The notes beneath the pieces were generated by a model, which was not told the origin of the DNA, did no database searches, and was given only the letters and a program-made list of their open reading frames with translations. A stretch of 55,698 bases of DNA, taken from a virus. The first letter of the stretch is position 1. Every line of letters starts with the position of its first letter. The DNA lies in IMG/VR virus record IMGVR_UViG_3300009706_000010, positions 1 to 55,698 of that record, one strand, 5' to 3'. Of this stretch, positions 6,601 to 15,414 are shown piece after piece. The translations under genes were made by a program, and so were the position numbers.

Positions 6601-8561
6601 CAACGAAGCGCCCGGCGACCAAACGGAAGACTGCGACGAAGCGGAAGCGCCCGGCGGCACCTGGGGCCAAGCGCCCGGCGCTGATCGGCCCGACCTCGAA
6701 AGACCCGGTGACGACGTATGCCCGGGATGTGGGAGCAGGTAAGATTCTGGCCGGGCGCATGGTGCGGCTGGCCTGCGCTCGTCACCTTGACGACCTGAAG
6801 CGGCAGACGACGGACAAGAGTTTTCGGTGGCGCTTCAGCGCGGAACGGGCGGCGCTCTGCACGAAATTCTTCCGGGACTTCCTCACCCTCGATGACGGTT
6901 CGCCGTTCATTCTCATGAACTGGACGAATTTCATCCTTGGCTCGCTCGAAGGTTGGGTGGACGGGGACAATAACCAGCGCTTCACGACCTCCTACACTGA
7001 GACATCGAAGGGCAGCGCGAAATCTCCCACGGCTGCGGGTTACGGGCTCTATGGCTTGGTTGGCAAGGATGAGTTCAGCGCTGAGGTTTATGCACTCGGC
7101 GTCGATGGAAATCAGGCCGGATACCTCTTCAAGTTCGCGAAACGCATGGCCGATCGATCGGATGCCCTGATGAGCGTTCTGGATGTCGGCGAGTATCAGA
7201 TATCGTGGGTTAATCGGGGCTCGTTTTTCAAACCGCTTTCAGCGGAAGGCCGGTCACTGGACAACAAGCGACCTTACCTCGCGATCGTGGACGAGCTTCA
7301 CGAGCACCCAACGTCGGTCATCCCTGAGAAGATGCGGCTCGGCTTCAAGGGCCGGAAGAATGCGCTCCTGTTCGAGATCACGAATGCAGGATTCGACAAG
7401 ACAAGCGTGTGCTGGGAGCACCACGACTACACGGTGAGGGTGCTCGAAAAGACTGTTACCGGCGCAGCGGCGGAGCGCTGGTTCGGCTACATCTGCCACC
7501 TTGACCCGTGCGAGGAACATCGGCTGGACGGACACACATCGCCTGTCGATGGCTGTGTAGACTGCGACGACTGGACGAACCCGAACTGCTGGCTAAAGGT
7601 GCAGCCTGCGCTGGATGTCACCATCTCCACGGAACAGCTTCAGGCAGTCGTGGACGAAGCGCGGGACCGCCCGGCGACACAGTCGCGGACTCGGCGCTTG
7701 TCGTTCTGCACTTGGACGCAGGGCCACACGGTCTGGATTCCCTACGACCGGTGGGACCGCTGTCAAGTTCCGGAAGTGCTGACTGAGAACCGCGATCGGG
7801 CCTGTGCAATCGGCTTCGATATGAGCGAGAAACTCGACCTAACGGCAGGCGTCGTGGCAATCCGGGTGGATGATGACGAGGACGCGGAGCCGGAGACGGT
7901 AGAGTTGACGGAAGTCGTCGGCGAGGAGAAGGTGACGCGGATTCTGGATCTGAATTTCTGCATCGAGCTTGTGCCGTTCTTCTGGATTCCGGAGGACACG
8001 GCAAAGGAGCGGGAGAAGTCGGAGCATGTTCCGTTTTCGCTCTGGCGCGACATCGGTGCGATGCGCTTCACTCCCGGGCCGGTCATCGATCACGATCTGA
8101 TCTATCAGCAGGTCATCAAGGAAATCGTTCCGGCCTACCGTCCGCAGCGCGTCGGCTACGATCCGCACAATGCCACTCAATTCGCGGTGGCGCTGCGGGA
8201 CAAGGGGAAGCAGGAGATCGCAGAGGTCCGGCAGGGCCGGGCGATGTCGGAAACCTTCAAGCTGTTCGAAGCGCTCGTGCATCTGAAGCGCGTCCGGCAT
8301 GCGGGGAATCCGGTGCTCGGCTGGTGTCTGGCAAACGCGGAGCCGAAGACAGACCGTTACGAGAACGTGTGGGTAGAAAAGCCTAGCAAAACACGCCGAA
8401 TTGACGGCATAATCGCTACAGTTATCGCGCTCTCACAGCTTGTCCTCCTGCCTGCGAGGGTGCGGCGGAAGCGGCGTGAAGCGAGGGTCTTCACCCCGGG
8501 AGGCTTCAAGCCTCTTATCGGGCCGAAGGATGAACAGACGACGGCGGAGACACCATCATGA
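6597..8561 (+). CDS. terL: Terminase large subunit
   Basis: The packaging ATPase and nuclease, 654 residues from a GTG that overlaps the previous stop. The N-terminus is a very basic tract (KRPATKRKTATKRKRPA). The Walker A-like segment ETSKGSAKSPTAA is at about residues 135-147, and Walker B LAIVDELHEHP with Asp232-Glu233 follows. The C-terminal RNase H-like nuclease shows IGFDMSEKLDLTA and VGYDPHNATQFA. This is the Terminase_1 type found with HK97-like heads. The next gene starts at an ATGA overlap. Confidence 0.95.
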   Translation: MTTKRPATKRKTATKRKRPAAPGAKRPALIGPTSKDPVTTYARDVGAGKILAGRMVRLACARHLDDLKRQTTDKSFRWRFSAERAALCTKFFRDFLTLDDGSPFILMNWTNFILGSLEGWVDGDNNQRFTTSYTETSKGSAKSPTAAGYGLYGLVGKDEFSAEVYALGVDGNQAGYLFKFAKRMADRSDALMSVLDVGEYQISWVNRGSFFKPLSAEGRSLDNKRPYLAIVDELHEHPTSVIPEKMRLGFKGRKNALLFEITNAGFDKTSVCWEHHDYTVRVLEKTVTGAAAERWFGYICHLDPCEEHRLDGHTSPVDGCVDCDDWTNPNCWLKVQPALDVTISTEQLQAVVDEARDRPATQSRTRRLSFCTWTQGHTVWIPYDRWDRCQVPEVLTENRDRACAIGFDMSEKLDLTAGVVAIRVDDDEDAEPETVELTEVVGEEKVTRILDLNFCIELVPFFWIPEDTAKEREKSEHVPFSLWRDIGAMRFTPGPVIDHDLIYQQVIKEIVPAYRPQRVGYDPHNATQFAVALRDKGKQEIAEVRQGRAMSETFKLFEALVHLKRVRHAGNPVLGWCLANAEPKTDRYENVWVEKPSKTRRIDGIIATVIALSQLVLLPARVRRKRREARVFTPGGFKPLIGPKDEQTTAETPS

Positions 8562-8824
8562 CAAAGCAAGAGTGGAGGAACGCCCTTGTTCGGGTGTGGG
8601 CCTACCGCCAGAACATCGGCTTCGAGGATGTCGTGCTGTTCGCAGGGATGGCGCTGATCACGGTCGCGCTCTGGCCGCTGGCGGAGCGCTGGTTCGGCGC
8701 CGGGCAGGTGGCATTCCTTCCCGCTGGTGGTATCCTTGTGTATATGGCTTTGCCTCAGCGGTTGGGGTTTTTCCATCGCGTGACGCTTCAGGGGCCACCG
8801 CAGGCGCCTAAGGGGAGAGGATAA
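8558..8824 (+). CDS. Small membrane protein of head operon
   Basis: An 88-residue protein with two predicted membrane segments (VVLFAGMALITVALWPLA and GQVAFLPAGGILVYMALP) and a basic, proline-rich tail. It overlaps the terminase stop by 4 bases and directly precedes portal. Its role is unknown; phages with HK97-type heads sometimes carry small hydrophobic proteins here. Confidence 0.65.
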   Translation: MTKQEWRNALVRVWAYRQNIGFEDVVLFAGMALITVALWPLAERWFGAGQVAFLPAGGILVYMALPQRLGFFHRVTLQGPPQAPKGRG

Positions 8825-8826
8825 CC

Positions 8827-10110
8827 GTGAGCATCTTTGGCAGCATGGCTACCACGAGCGTTAAGGCATCGAGCGACATGGACCGTTCGGGCTGGATGTA
8901 TCAGAGCACACCCTATTTCCCCTCCGAGTGGAACACGATGCTGTCGGCGGCAGGATTCACGGTAACGCCTGAGGGAGCGATGGCGCTGTCGTCGTTCTAC
9001 TCCGGCGTGACGATGATCGCGGCTGACCTCGCGGCATGCCCGTGGAACACCTACGAGATGTACCCGGACGGCAAGGGCAAAGATCAGGTGCTCGGCGGAT
9101 TAGGCATGTTCGGCGTGAAGGGGCTGGCGTATCGCCTGCGCTGGCAGCCGAATGACACACAGACCTCCATCGAGTTCTTCATGTCGATGGTGGCGCAATT
9201 TCTGTTGCGCGGAGTCGCCTACGCTGAAATCGTGTCAGGGCCACGGCTCGCTGCGAACGAGCAGTTCATCCCGCGCCATCCCGATCGTGTGACTCCTGAG
9301 CGCTTGCCGTCGGGACGCTTCCGTTACAAGCTACTGGAGTCGGACGGGCAGCCACGATACGTGACGCAGGAGGAAATGCTGGTTGTCCGCGACCTCTCGT
9401 TCGACAACGGTCTGACCTTCGCATCACGGACGCGGTTCGGCGCGGCGGCGCTCGGCTCTGCACTCGCGGCGCAGAAGGCTGCGATGAAGTTCTTCAAGTC
9501 GGGCATGACGGCAGGGACCGTGGCGACCTACGTTGGCGACATGGAGCCGGAGGACGAAGACAAGCTCCACGCGAGCATTTCCCGCTATGCCTCAGGCGTG
9601 GAGAATTCGTTCGGCCTGATGCTGATTCCGGATGATGTCAAGATCACGAATCTGTCGGTGGACCCTGACAAGGCACAGATGATGCAGACGCAGGAGTGGG
9701 GCGTGAAGGATGTCGCCCGGCTGTTGCGAATTCCACCCTCGAAGCTCGGCGTAAAAGATGGGCAGTCCTACTCAACGGCGGTTCAGGAGGCGATCGATTA
9801 CATCAATACGTGCCTCCGCCCGATCGCTGTGTCCTTCGAGCAGGCGTTTCAGAGGGATGTCATCATCCGGAAGTCTGAGTTCGTAGTGGAATGCGAGCTT
9901 GAGGCGCTGATGCGCGGTGACTTCGAGATGCAGGCGAAGTATTACGAGCTGTTCATCAAGAGCCGGATTATGCGACCGAGTGAGGTCCGTGTTCGCCTGA
10001 ACATGAATCCCGATGAGGCTCTTGACGAATTGAGCGCCGGGGACATGCGCCCGGGGACTCCTGCCGGTTCGACTCCTCCAACGGAGACTGACGGCGTTGC
10101 GGATGACTAG
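8827..10110 (+). CDS. Portal protein (HK97 family)
   Basis: A 427-residue portal that forms the dodecameric DNA channel at one capsid vertex. The SSFYSGVTMIAADLAACPWNTYE region near the N-terminus and the GVKDVARLLRIPPSKLGV segment are hallmarks of the HK97/phi-type portal family. The GTG start is preceded by the strong SD GGAGAGGA. It lies in the canonical order terminase, portal, protease, capsid. Confidence 0.94.
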   Translation: MSIFGSMATTSVKASSDMDRSGWMYQSTPYFPSEWNTMLSAAGFTVTPEGAMALSSFYSGVTMIAADLAACPWNTYEMYPDGKGKDQVLGGLGMFGVKGLAYRLRWQPNDTQTSIEFFMSMVAQFLLRGVAYAEIVSGPRLAANEQFIPRHPDRVTPERLPSGRFRYKLLESDGQPRYVTQEEMLVVRDLSFDNGLTFASRTRFGAAALGSALAAQKAAMKFFKSGMTAGTVATYVGDMEPEDEDKLHASISRYASGVENSFGLMLIPDDVKITNLSVDPDKAQMMQTQEWGVKDVARLLRIPPSKLGVKDGQSYSTAVQEAIDYINTCLRPIAVSFEQAFQRDVIIRKSEFVVECELEALMRGDFEMQAKYYELFIKSRIMRPSEVRVRLNMNPDEALDELSAGDMRPGTPAGSTPPTETDGVADD

Positions 10111-10141
10111 GTGTAGAATAACCAGCGGGAGAACCTGACAC

Positions 10142-11266
10142 ATGATCAACGAATTCAAGTCTTTCCTTGGAAGCGGCCTGTGGTCGGTAGAGTCTCGGGC
10201 GCTTCAGTCGCTCGTCAACCGTGCTGAAAACGTCACCGCACAGGAGCTTGAGGCGGCGTTTTCCGCCTTCAGTGAAGCGACCTCGCGAAAGCCTGCGCTG
10301 AGCATGGTTGGCGATGTCGCGGTGATTGGCATGTCCGGCCCTATCACTTACCGGGAAACATGGATGTCGATGTTCTTCGGCGGTGCCTCCATCGAGAGCA
10401 TGCAGAACCAGTTTCGTATGGCGCTCGCGGATGAGGATGTGAAAGCGATCGTCTTCCGCTGCGATACGCCGGGCGGGACCGTGGAGATGGTTCCGGAATT
10501 CGCTGATGAAATTTTCGCCGCTAGGGGCGTGAAGCCGATCGTTGCGGTGGCCGACACTATGATCTGCTCTGCCGGGATCTGGCTCGCGGCGCAGGCTGAT
10601 CAGATTTGGGTGTCTTCGTCGTCGCTGGTCGGCTCGATTGGCGTGTTCATGGAGCACGAGGACTTGAGCGGCATGTTGGAGCAGGCCGGAGTCAAGATCA
10701 CCACGATCTCCTACGGCGAGCACAAGACAGACGGTTCCCAATGGCTGCCGCTGGCTGATGAGGCTCAGAAGGGGTTTCAGGCCGATGTCAACCAGATGGG
10801 CCGGGAGTTCGATGGAGCCATGGCCCGTGGCCGGGGCGTGAGCACGAAAGTCGTCGCTGACACCTTCGGGCAGGGGAAGGTCTTCCGTGGCCGGGCGGTG
10901 ATTTCCGCTGGCTTGGCCGACAAGTTCGGGACGGCTGCCGTGATGATGAAGCGAGTCACGAAGGTCCGGGCGGCGGGGCCGGGGCTGGCTCTTGAGGCGG
11001 CTGTCACTACTCCTGTCCCTGCGGCGGCTTCGGTTCTCGCTACCATCCCGAAGTGCACAACCTGTGCGACTGGATGCGACTGCCCTGGCGCAGCCTGTAA
11101 TCCGGGCTGCGAGACATGCGGCGCGGAATGCCCGTGCTTTATCACCGAACTACAAGCTGACAACAGTGAGTCAGACGCGGAAGCGGAAGCGCTCGCGACT
11201 GGTGCGCGGCAGGCTGACGTTGACCTGACAGAATCCACGCTTGCGCTGATGAGCTCAATCGTGTAA
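10142..11266 (+). CDS. S49/SppA-type capsid maturation protease with Cys-rich tail
   Basis: A 374-residue prohead protease of the ClpP/crotonase fold. FRCDTPGGTV (about 106-114) builds the oxyanion region, Ser143 in MICSAGIWLAA is the likely nucleophile, and Lys195 in YGEHKTDG the likely general base. It should process scaffold or capsid N-termini. Residues 305-332 hold nine cysteines in 28 residues (pattern CxxCxxxCxC, then CxxxCxxCxxxCxC), an unusual metal-binding-like addition. An acidic stretch follows (SESDAEAEA). Portal lies upstream and the major capsid gene downstream. Confidence 0.9.
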   Translation: MINEFKSFLGSGLWSVESRALQSLVNRAENVTAQELEAAFSAFSEATSRKPALSMVGDVAVIGMSGPITYRETWMSMFFGGASIESMQNQFRMALADEDVKAIVFRCDTPGGTVEMVPEFADEIFAARGVKPIVAVADTMICSAGIWLAAQADQIWVSSSSLVGSIGVFMEHEDLSGMLEQAGVKITTISYGEHKTDGSQWLPLADEAQKGFQADVNQMGREFDGAMARGRGVSTKVVADTFGQGKVFRGRAVISAGLADKFGTAAVMMKRVTKVRAAGPGLALEAAVTTPVPAAASVLATIPKCTTCATGCDCPGAACNPGCETCGAECPCFITELQADNSESDAEAEALATGARQADVDLTESTLALMSSIV

Positions 11267-11313
11267 TCTCTGTTTATTCGATTTCACTTTCCCACTTGGA
11301 GCGAAGCAGACAA

Positions 11314-12876
11314 ATGAACAAGCCTCTTACTGTTGCGTCATTTATGGTTGACCTGATGACCGGCCTTTCCGCAGCGAGCACGGATGTCGTGCAGGTCTGT
11401 CTTAACAAGATGGGATTCGAACATACGAGCCCGTGGTTGTCGAAGATGGCAATGAGCGCCGCAGTCCTTGTGACGGCTGCCATACTTGAGCAGCCCGAAC
11501 AGGCTGTCCTTTTGATGGGCATCGTCGGTGCCGAACCTGCCGGTATTCGCGCCCTGCGGGAAAAGGCGGCGAGCATTCACGCCTCACTGAAGGCTCTGAA
11601 CGACAAGGCGGTGGCGGCTGCCACGGCTGGCGGTCCCGCGCTGACGGACGAGGATCGGGCCAGTGTCACCGCGCTGAAGGCTGAGTTCGAGACGGTCGAA
11701 GGTCTTCGTGTGGACGCGGTGCGGCTGAACGAAGCGGAGCGGAACGCGCCTGTCGCGCCTGACCCGGATGCGAAGGCGGCTGCCGCAGCTGCGCCGGACG
11801 TGAAGGCCGGAACGCTTCGCTCTGAGCTTGACCCGGGGCGTGGGTTCGCTGACCATCGCGAAATGCTTCAGGACGTGATGAACGCCGGGATGACTGGCCG
11901 CGTGTCCGAGAAGCTTCGGCCACTTCAGGCAACGCAGGGTTCAGATGAGCAGGGTGCTTACAGTGATCCGGCTGGCGGGTTCCTCATCCCTCGCGGAGTT
12001 GCGCCGGGCCTACTGACCACGGCGGCGGAGTCAGATTTCATCGCGCCTTTGGTGACGAACATCTCGCCGATGACCGCACCGACTGTCGCCTTCAACGCTC
12101 GGGTGGACAAGAATCACACTACTAGCGTCTCGGGCGGATTCACTGTTTCCCGGCGCCCGGAGACAGTGGACGGAACTTCGAGCCGTGTGACTTTCGAGCA
12201 GGTCATCCTGACGGCGAACGAGGAGTTCGGCTTGGCGTATGCCACTGAGCGCATTCTGAGCGATTCGCCTCAGTCTTTCGTGGCGATTATCTCGGCAGGC
12301 TTCACGGATGAGTTCGCGAACAACGCCATCAGCGAGCGGCTGAACGGCACCGGTGTCGGTGAGCGTGGGGGCATCCTCCACGCCAACAACGGATCGCTGA
12401 TCACTGTCGCGAAGGAAACCGGACAGGCGGCGGCGACCATCGTGAAGGAGAACATCGATGCCATGGCGGCTCGGTGCTGGCGCTACGGCTCGGCGGTATG
12501 GATCGCGAACCAGTCCACCCGTCCGCAGCTTCGCAGTCTCGTGCAGGTGATTGGCACCGGCGGCAACCCGGTTCCGTATTTCTTGACGAGCGGCGGTCAG
12601 GAAACGTTGGACGGGCGCCCGATTTACTTCACGGAGCATGCGAAGAACCTCGGCACCGTCGGGGATCTGGTGCTGGCGAACTGGTCGCAGTATCTTGAGG
12701 GTGAGTATCAGGGTATGCAGCAGGCGGAGAGCATTCACGTTCGCTTCGTCTCGGCTGAGAGGGCGTTCCGCTTCTACAAGCGGAATGATGGCCGGACGTG
12801 GTGGAGGTCGGCGCTGACTCCGAAGAATAGTGCGCCTACGCTGTCTCCGTTCCTGACGCTGGCGACACGGGCGTAA
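11314..12876 (+). CDS. HK97-family major capsid protein
   Basis: A 520-residue capsid protein. Residues about 80-150 form the coiled-coil delta/scaffold domain (REKAASIHASLKALNDKA and following), then an Ala-rich linker, then the HK97 fold from about residue 200 (DPAGGFLIPRGVAPGLL, later SPQSFVAIISAGFTDEFA and RCWRYGSAVWIAN). The first ~75 residues are more hydrophobic than usual (LVTAAILEQPEQAVLLMGIVG) and lie ahead of the normal delta domain. The ATG at 11314 is preferred; a TTG at 11296 is possible. Confidence 0.92.
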   Translation: MNKPLTVASFMVDLMTGLSAASTDVVQVCLNKMGFEHTSPWLSKMAMSAAVLVTAAILEQPEQAVLLMGIVGAEPAGIRALREKAASIHASLKALNDKAVAAATAGGPALTDEDRASVTALKAEFETVEGLRVDAVRLNEAERNAPVAPDPDAKAAAAAAPDVKAGTLRSELDPGRGFADHREMLQDVMNAGMTGRVSEKLRPLQATQGSDEQGAYSDPAGGFLIPRGVAPGLLTTAAESDFIAPLVTNISPMTAPTVAFNARVDKNHTTSVSGGFTVSRRPETVDGTSSRVTFEQVILTANEEFGLAYATERILSDSPQSFVAIISAGFTDEFANNAISERLNGTGVGERGGILHANNGSLITVAKETGQAAATIVKENIDAMAARCWRYGSAVWIANQSTRPQLRSLVQVIGTGGNPVPYFLTSGGQETLDGRPIYFTEHAKNLGTVGDLVLANWSQYLEGEYQGMQQAESIHVRFVSAERAFRFYKRNDGRTWWRSALTPKNSAPTLSPFLTLATRA

Positions 12877-12934
12877 TCTCGGGCTGAGTTGCTCGAATCT
12901 TGAGTTCGGTTTCTTTTTCCTGAGGGCATAGCAG

Positions 12935-13354
12935 ATGGCTTACACAGCGAATCGGTTGCTTGCGCGGTTCCTGAGCCGCACCTACATTCACGACATCGCC
13001 GACGCGACGGTCGCCACGGAGATCGCGTGGGTCAAGATGGGTCTTGCCTTCGTGGCGAAGGCCACGCTGGTGAGCGGCACGGGCGTCCTGACCTTCCGCA
13101 TCATGGCGGCGACGGACAGTTCGGGGACGGGCTCCACGGTGGTCGTCGCGCATGCCACGCCGACGACGGCTGACGCGGCGGGTGACCAGCTTGTGCTGGA
13201 AGTCTCGGCTGAACAGGTGCTCGCGGCGCTCGCGTCCGCATCGCATGTGTCAGTGGAGATCGACAACGACCACGCGGATGACATCATGGCGATTGATTAC
13301 CTGATGGAAGGCCTGAACGCCTATGACGGGCTGACGGCGGATGTCATCGCGTAA
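12935..13354 (+). CDS. Head protein, possible decoration protein
   Basis: A 139-residue, beta-rich, threonine- and alanine-rich protein (MAYTANRLLARFLSRTYIHD...). Its location right after the major capsid gene, with its own SD-like GAGGG, fits a minor head or capsid decoration protein. No enzyme motif or membrane segment is visible. The assignment rests on position and composition only. Confidence 0.6.
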   Translation: MAYTANRLLARFLSRTYIHDIADATVATEIAWVKMGLAFVAKATLVSGTGVLTFRIMAATDSSGTGSTVVVAHATPTTADAAGDQLVLEVSAEQVLAALASASHVSVEIDNDHADDIMAIDYLMEGLNAYDGLTADVIA

Positions 13355-13383
13355 GAGGCTCCGGTAACTCGGTATTCGTCAGT

Positions 13384-13404
13384 GGGGCAGCTTCGGCTGC
13401 TCTG
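13384..13404 (+). promoter_or_regulatory. UUCG-tetraloop hairpin between head genes
   Basis: GCAGC-TTCG-GCTGC forms a 5-base-pair stem closed by an unusually stable UUCG tetraloop, extended by weaker flanking pairs. It lies in the gap between the putative decoration gene and the beta-helix gene. With no U-tract behind it, mRNA stabilisation or processing is as likely as termination. Confidence 0.55.
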
Positions 13405-13433
13405 CTGCCATGTCACAAAGGACAACCCTGAAC

Positions 13434-14363
13434 ATGCGAACAGCCCTTTTCTCTCGTCAACAGTCGGGCGGCGTCTTCACGATCGCCGATTTTGCACAGC
13501 ATCCCGGCGAAATCTTTTTCGTCCACTCCGGAACCGGCACGGATAGCGCCGGATACGGCAAGAACCCTGACGCGCCGTTCGCGTCACTGTCCTACGCATT
13601 CTCCAGTGACCTCCTGACGGCATCGAAGGGCGATGTGGTCTACCTTATGCCGGGCCATGTGGAGTCTATCGCGAACGCACAGGTGGCGATGGACATCGCT
13701 GGTGTGGCGGTCATCGGTGTGGGCAGCGGCTCGGTCACTCCTCAAGTGCATTTCGACCACGCGAACGCCAGTATCGACATCTCGGCGAGCGGGTGTTCAA
13801 TCGACAATGTGCGGCTGCTCCCGTCGGTGACGATCGTCGCGATCGGTATCGATGTCAACGCGGCGGCGCTCGATACCACGCTGTCGAACATCGAGGTTCT
13901 CCCGGGCGAGGACGGCGCCGGTGTGGACGAATTCGTGTTGGCGATCGACATCAAGGCCGGGTGCTCCCGAACGCGGGTGAGCGGCATCAAGGTGCGGCAG
14001 CATGCGTCGGCGGCTGGCTGCGTGGCAGCGGTGAAGCTGACGGGCGCGAGTGATGATGTGGTCATCGAGGATGGTGACTTCGATATGGCAGGTGCGGCTC
14101 TGGTCGCGCCCATCAACGGGGACACCACGCTTTCGACCGGCGTTCGGATTCGGCGCTGCACCTTCGTCACGGACGCGGGTGAGCCCGGCTTCGAGCTTTT
14201 GACCGGCACGACCGGTGTCGCGGAAGATTGCTTAGTCTTCGGGAACTTCGCCACGCTGGCGGCGGCGCTGGTCGGTGACGGCATCGCTCGGTTCCGCTGC
14301 GAGAACATCGAGGTGGCGGCGGAGTCTGGCGGCGTGATTGGCACGGCGTCGGCTGACGACTAA
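13434..14363 (+). CDS. Right-handed beta-helix virion protein
   Basis: A 309-residue protein. After an N-terminal segment (SGGVFTIADFAQHPGEIFFVHSG) it shows repeating rungs such as GCSIDNVRLLPSV, TTLSNIEVLPGE, CSRTRVSGIKVR, DDVVIEDGDFD and GVRIRRCTFVTD, the pattern of pectate-lyase-like right-handed beta helices. These are usually surface-exposed trimeric virion or fibre proteins. Its place among head genes suggests a capsid or neck decoration. The ATG at 13434 has AAGGA upstream; an ATG at 13410 lacks an SD. Confidence 0.8.
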   Translation: MRTALFSRQQSGGVFTIADFAQHPGEIFFVHSGTGTDSAGYGKNPDAPFASLSYAFSSDLLTASKGDVVYLMPGHVESIANAQVAMDIAGVAVIGVGSGSVTPQVHFDHANASIDISASGCSIDNVRLLPSVTIVAIGIDVNAAALDTTLSNIEVLPGEDGAGVDEFVLAIDIKAGCSRTRVSGIKVRQHASAAGCVAAVKLTGASDDVVIEDGDFDMAGAALVAPINGDTTLSTGVRIRRCTFVTDAGEPGFELLTGTTGVAEDCLVFGNFATLAAALVGDGIARFRCENIEVAAESGGVIGTASADD

Positions 14364-14368
14364 AGCTG

Positions 14369-14620
14369 ATGGTTCTGACTCTGGAGGCGCGTGACGAAAT
14401 CACCGCCTCCAGACTCGGGCCGGTTCGCCAGATAAAGATATTCGCGCCGGGCTACCCTCCGCTCCAGTGGCGCGAGGTGTGGGAGCGCTTCATGGTGGAA
14501 TACCCGGGGCAATGGGCGGTCCAGATGTTTCCGCCTGAGGGCAGCCTAGTGGACGGTAAAGCGGTATATCACCTTTGGGTACTGGAAAACGCGCCTGAAG
14601 GATTGGACATTCGCAAATGA
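14369..14620 (+). CDS. Conserved small phage protein
   Basis: An 83-residue protein with the pattern W..F...YPGQWAVQMFPPEGSLVD....YHLWVLENAPEGLDI, recurrent in small proteins of phage structural operons (of the DUF7694 kind, as far as I can judge by eye). Its stop overlaps the LamG gene start by 4 bases. Biochemical role unknown. Confidence 0.7.
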   Translation: MVLTLEARDEITASRLGPVRQIKIFAPGYPPLQWREVWERFMVEYPGQWAVQMFPPEGSLVDGKAVYHLWVLENAPEGLDIRK

Positions 14621-15402
14621 GTTCATTGGGTCCGTGGCAGCTTCCGACGATCGTTAACACCTTCATGGCGGTGCTTGGCACGATTACTCCGAGCTTCTGG
14701 CCGTTTATGGAGAAAACCGGTGTCTTGGTGTCCGGCCTGTCAGTCGGCGACTTGATACCGTCGGAGACGTCAGGCGCAGCGGAAGCGCTTGAAGATGATT
14801 TCGCACCTTACGAGCATGTGGGCTTGGTGCAGTCCTACCACTTCCACCCGACCGGCGATCATCATCTGGCCGGAATCGACCACGCCAACTACAGCTTCGG
14901 GGACGGAACCGACGATTCGGCATTCTCTGTCGGGGTATGGATTTGCCCGAATTCGATAGCCACGAATGTCATCGTGGCGAAGTATGACTCCGCTGGTAAT
15001 CTTGAGGAGTGGCGGTTCTTCATCGACAGCAACGGAAAGCTGTCGCTAGAGCTTCACGATGCGTCGGCGTCAGCCTCGGAGATCGCCATCAGCGACGACG
15101 CGCTGACTATCGGGCAATGGGTGTTTGCCTTGGCGTCATACGACGGCGGTCAGGCGTCTCCTGTTGTCAATCTGTATGTGGACGGAACGCTGGTCAATGA
15201 CGGCTCGACCACGGAGACGGGTTCGTATGTCGCGATGGAAGCGACGGCGGCGCCGCTGACGGTCGGTTGCAGCGGCGTGACGGCCACGCCAGTCGCCGAG
15301 TTCCACGGGCGCATCGCTCTGCCCTTCGTGACAGGGAAAGCGCTTACAGCGGCGGAGGTGAGCCAGCTACACGAGCTTGGTTCAGTCCTTCTTGGGGTCT
15401 AA
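14617..15402 (+). CDS. LamG/concanavalin-like virion protein
   Basis: A 261-residue protein whose C-terminal ~180 residues form a LamG-type jelly roll: YSFGDGTDDSAFSVGVWICPNS, IVAKYDSAGNLEEWRFFID, GQWVFALASYDGG and VNLYVDGTLVNDGST are characteristic strands, ending with FHGRIALPFVTGKALTAAEVSQLHELG. These domains bind carbohydrates or decorate virions. The N-terminal ~75 residues are probably an anchoring segment. It lies between head and connector genes, so capsid decoration is likely. Confidence 0.82.
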   Translation: MSSLGPWQLPTIVNTFMAVLGTITPSFWPFMEKTGVLVSGLSVGDLIPSETSGAAEALEDDFAPYEHVGLVQSYHFHPTGDHHLAGIDHANYSFGDGTDDSAFSVGVWICPNSIATNVIVAKYDSAGNLEEWRFFIDSNGKLSLELHDASASASEIAISDDALTIGQWVFALASYDGGQASPVVNLYVDGTLVNDGSTTETGSYVAMEATAAPLTVGCSGVTATPVAEFHGRIALPFVTGKALTAAEVSQLHELGSVLLGV

Positions 15403-15414
15403 GGTTGCAGGCCC

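Noticed and set aside
11395-11480. GGATTCGAAC-like T-arm signature suggesting a tRNA on the minus strand inside the capsid gene
   Set aside because: The adjoining T-stem has mismatches and no acceptor stem pairs at the right distance; the plus strand is an intact capsid reading frame.
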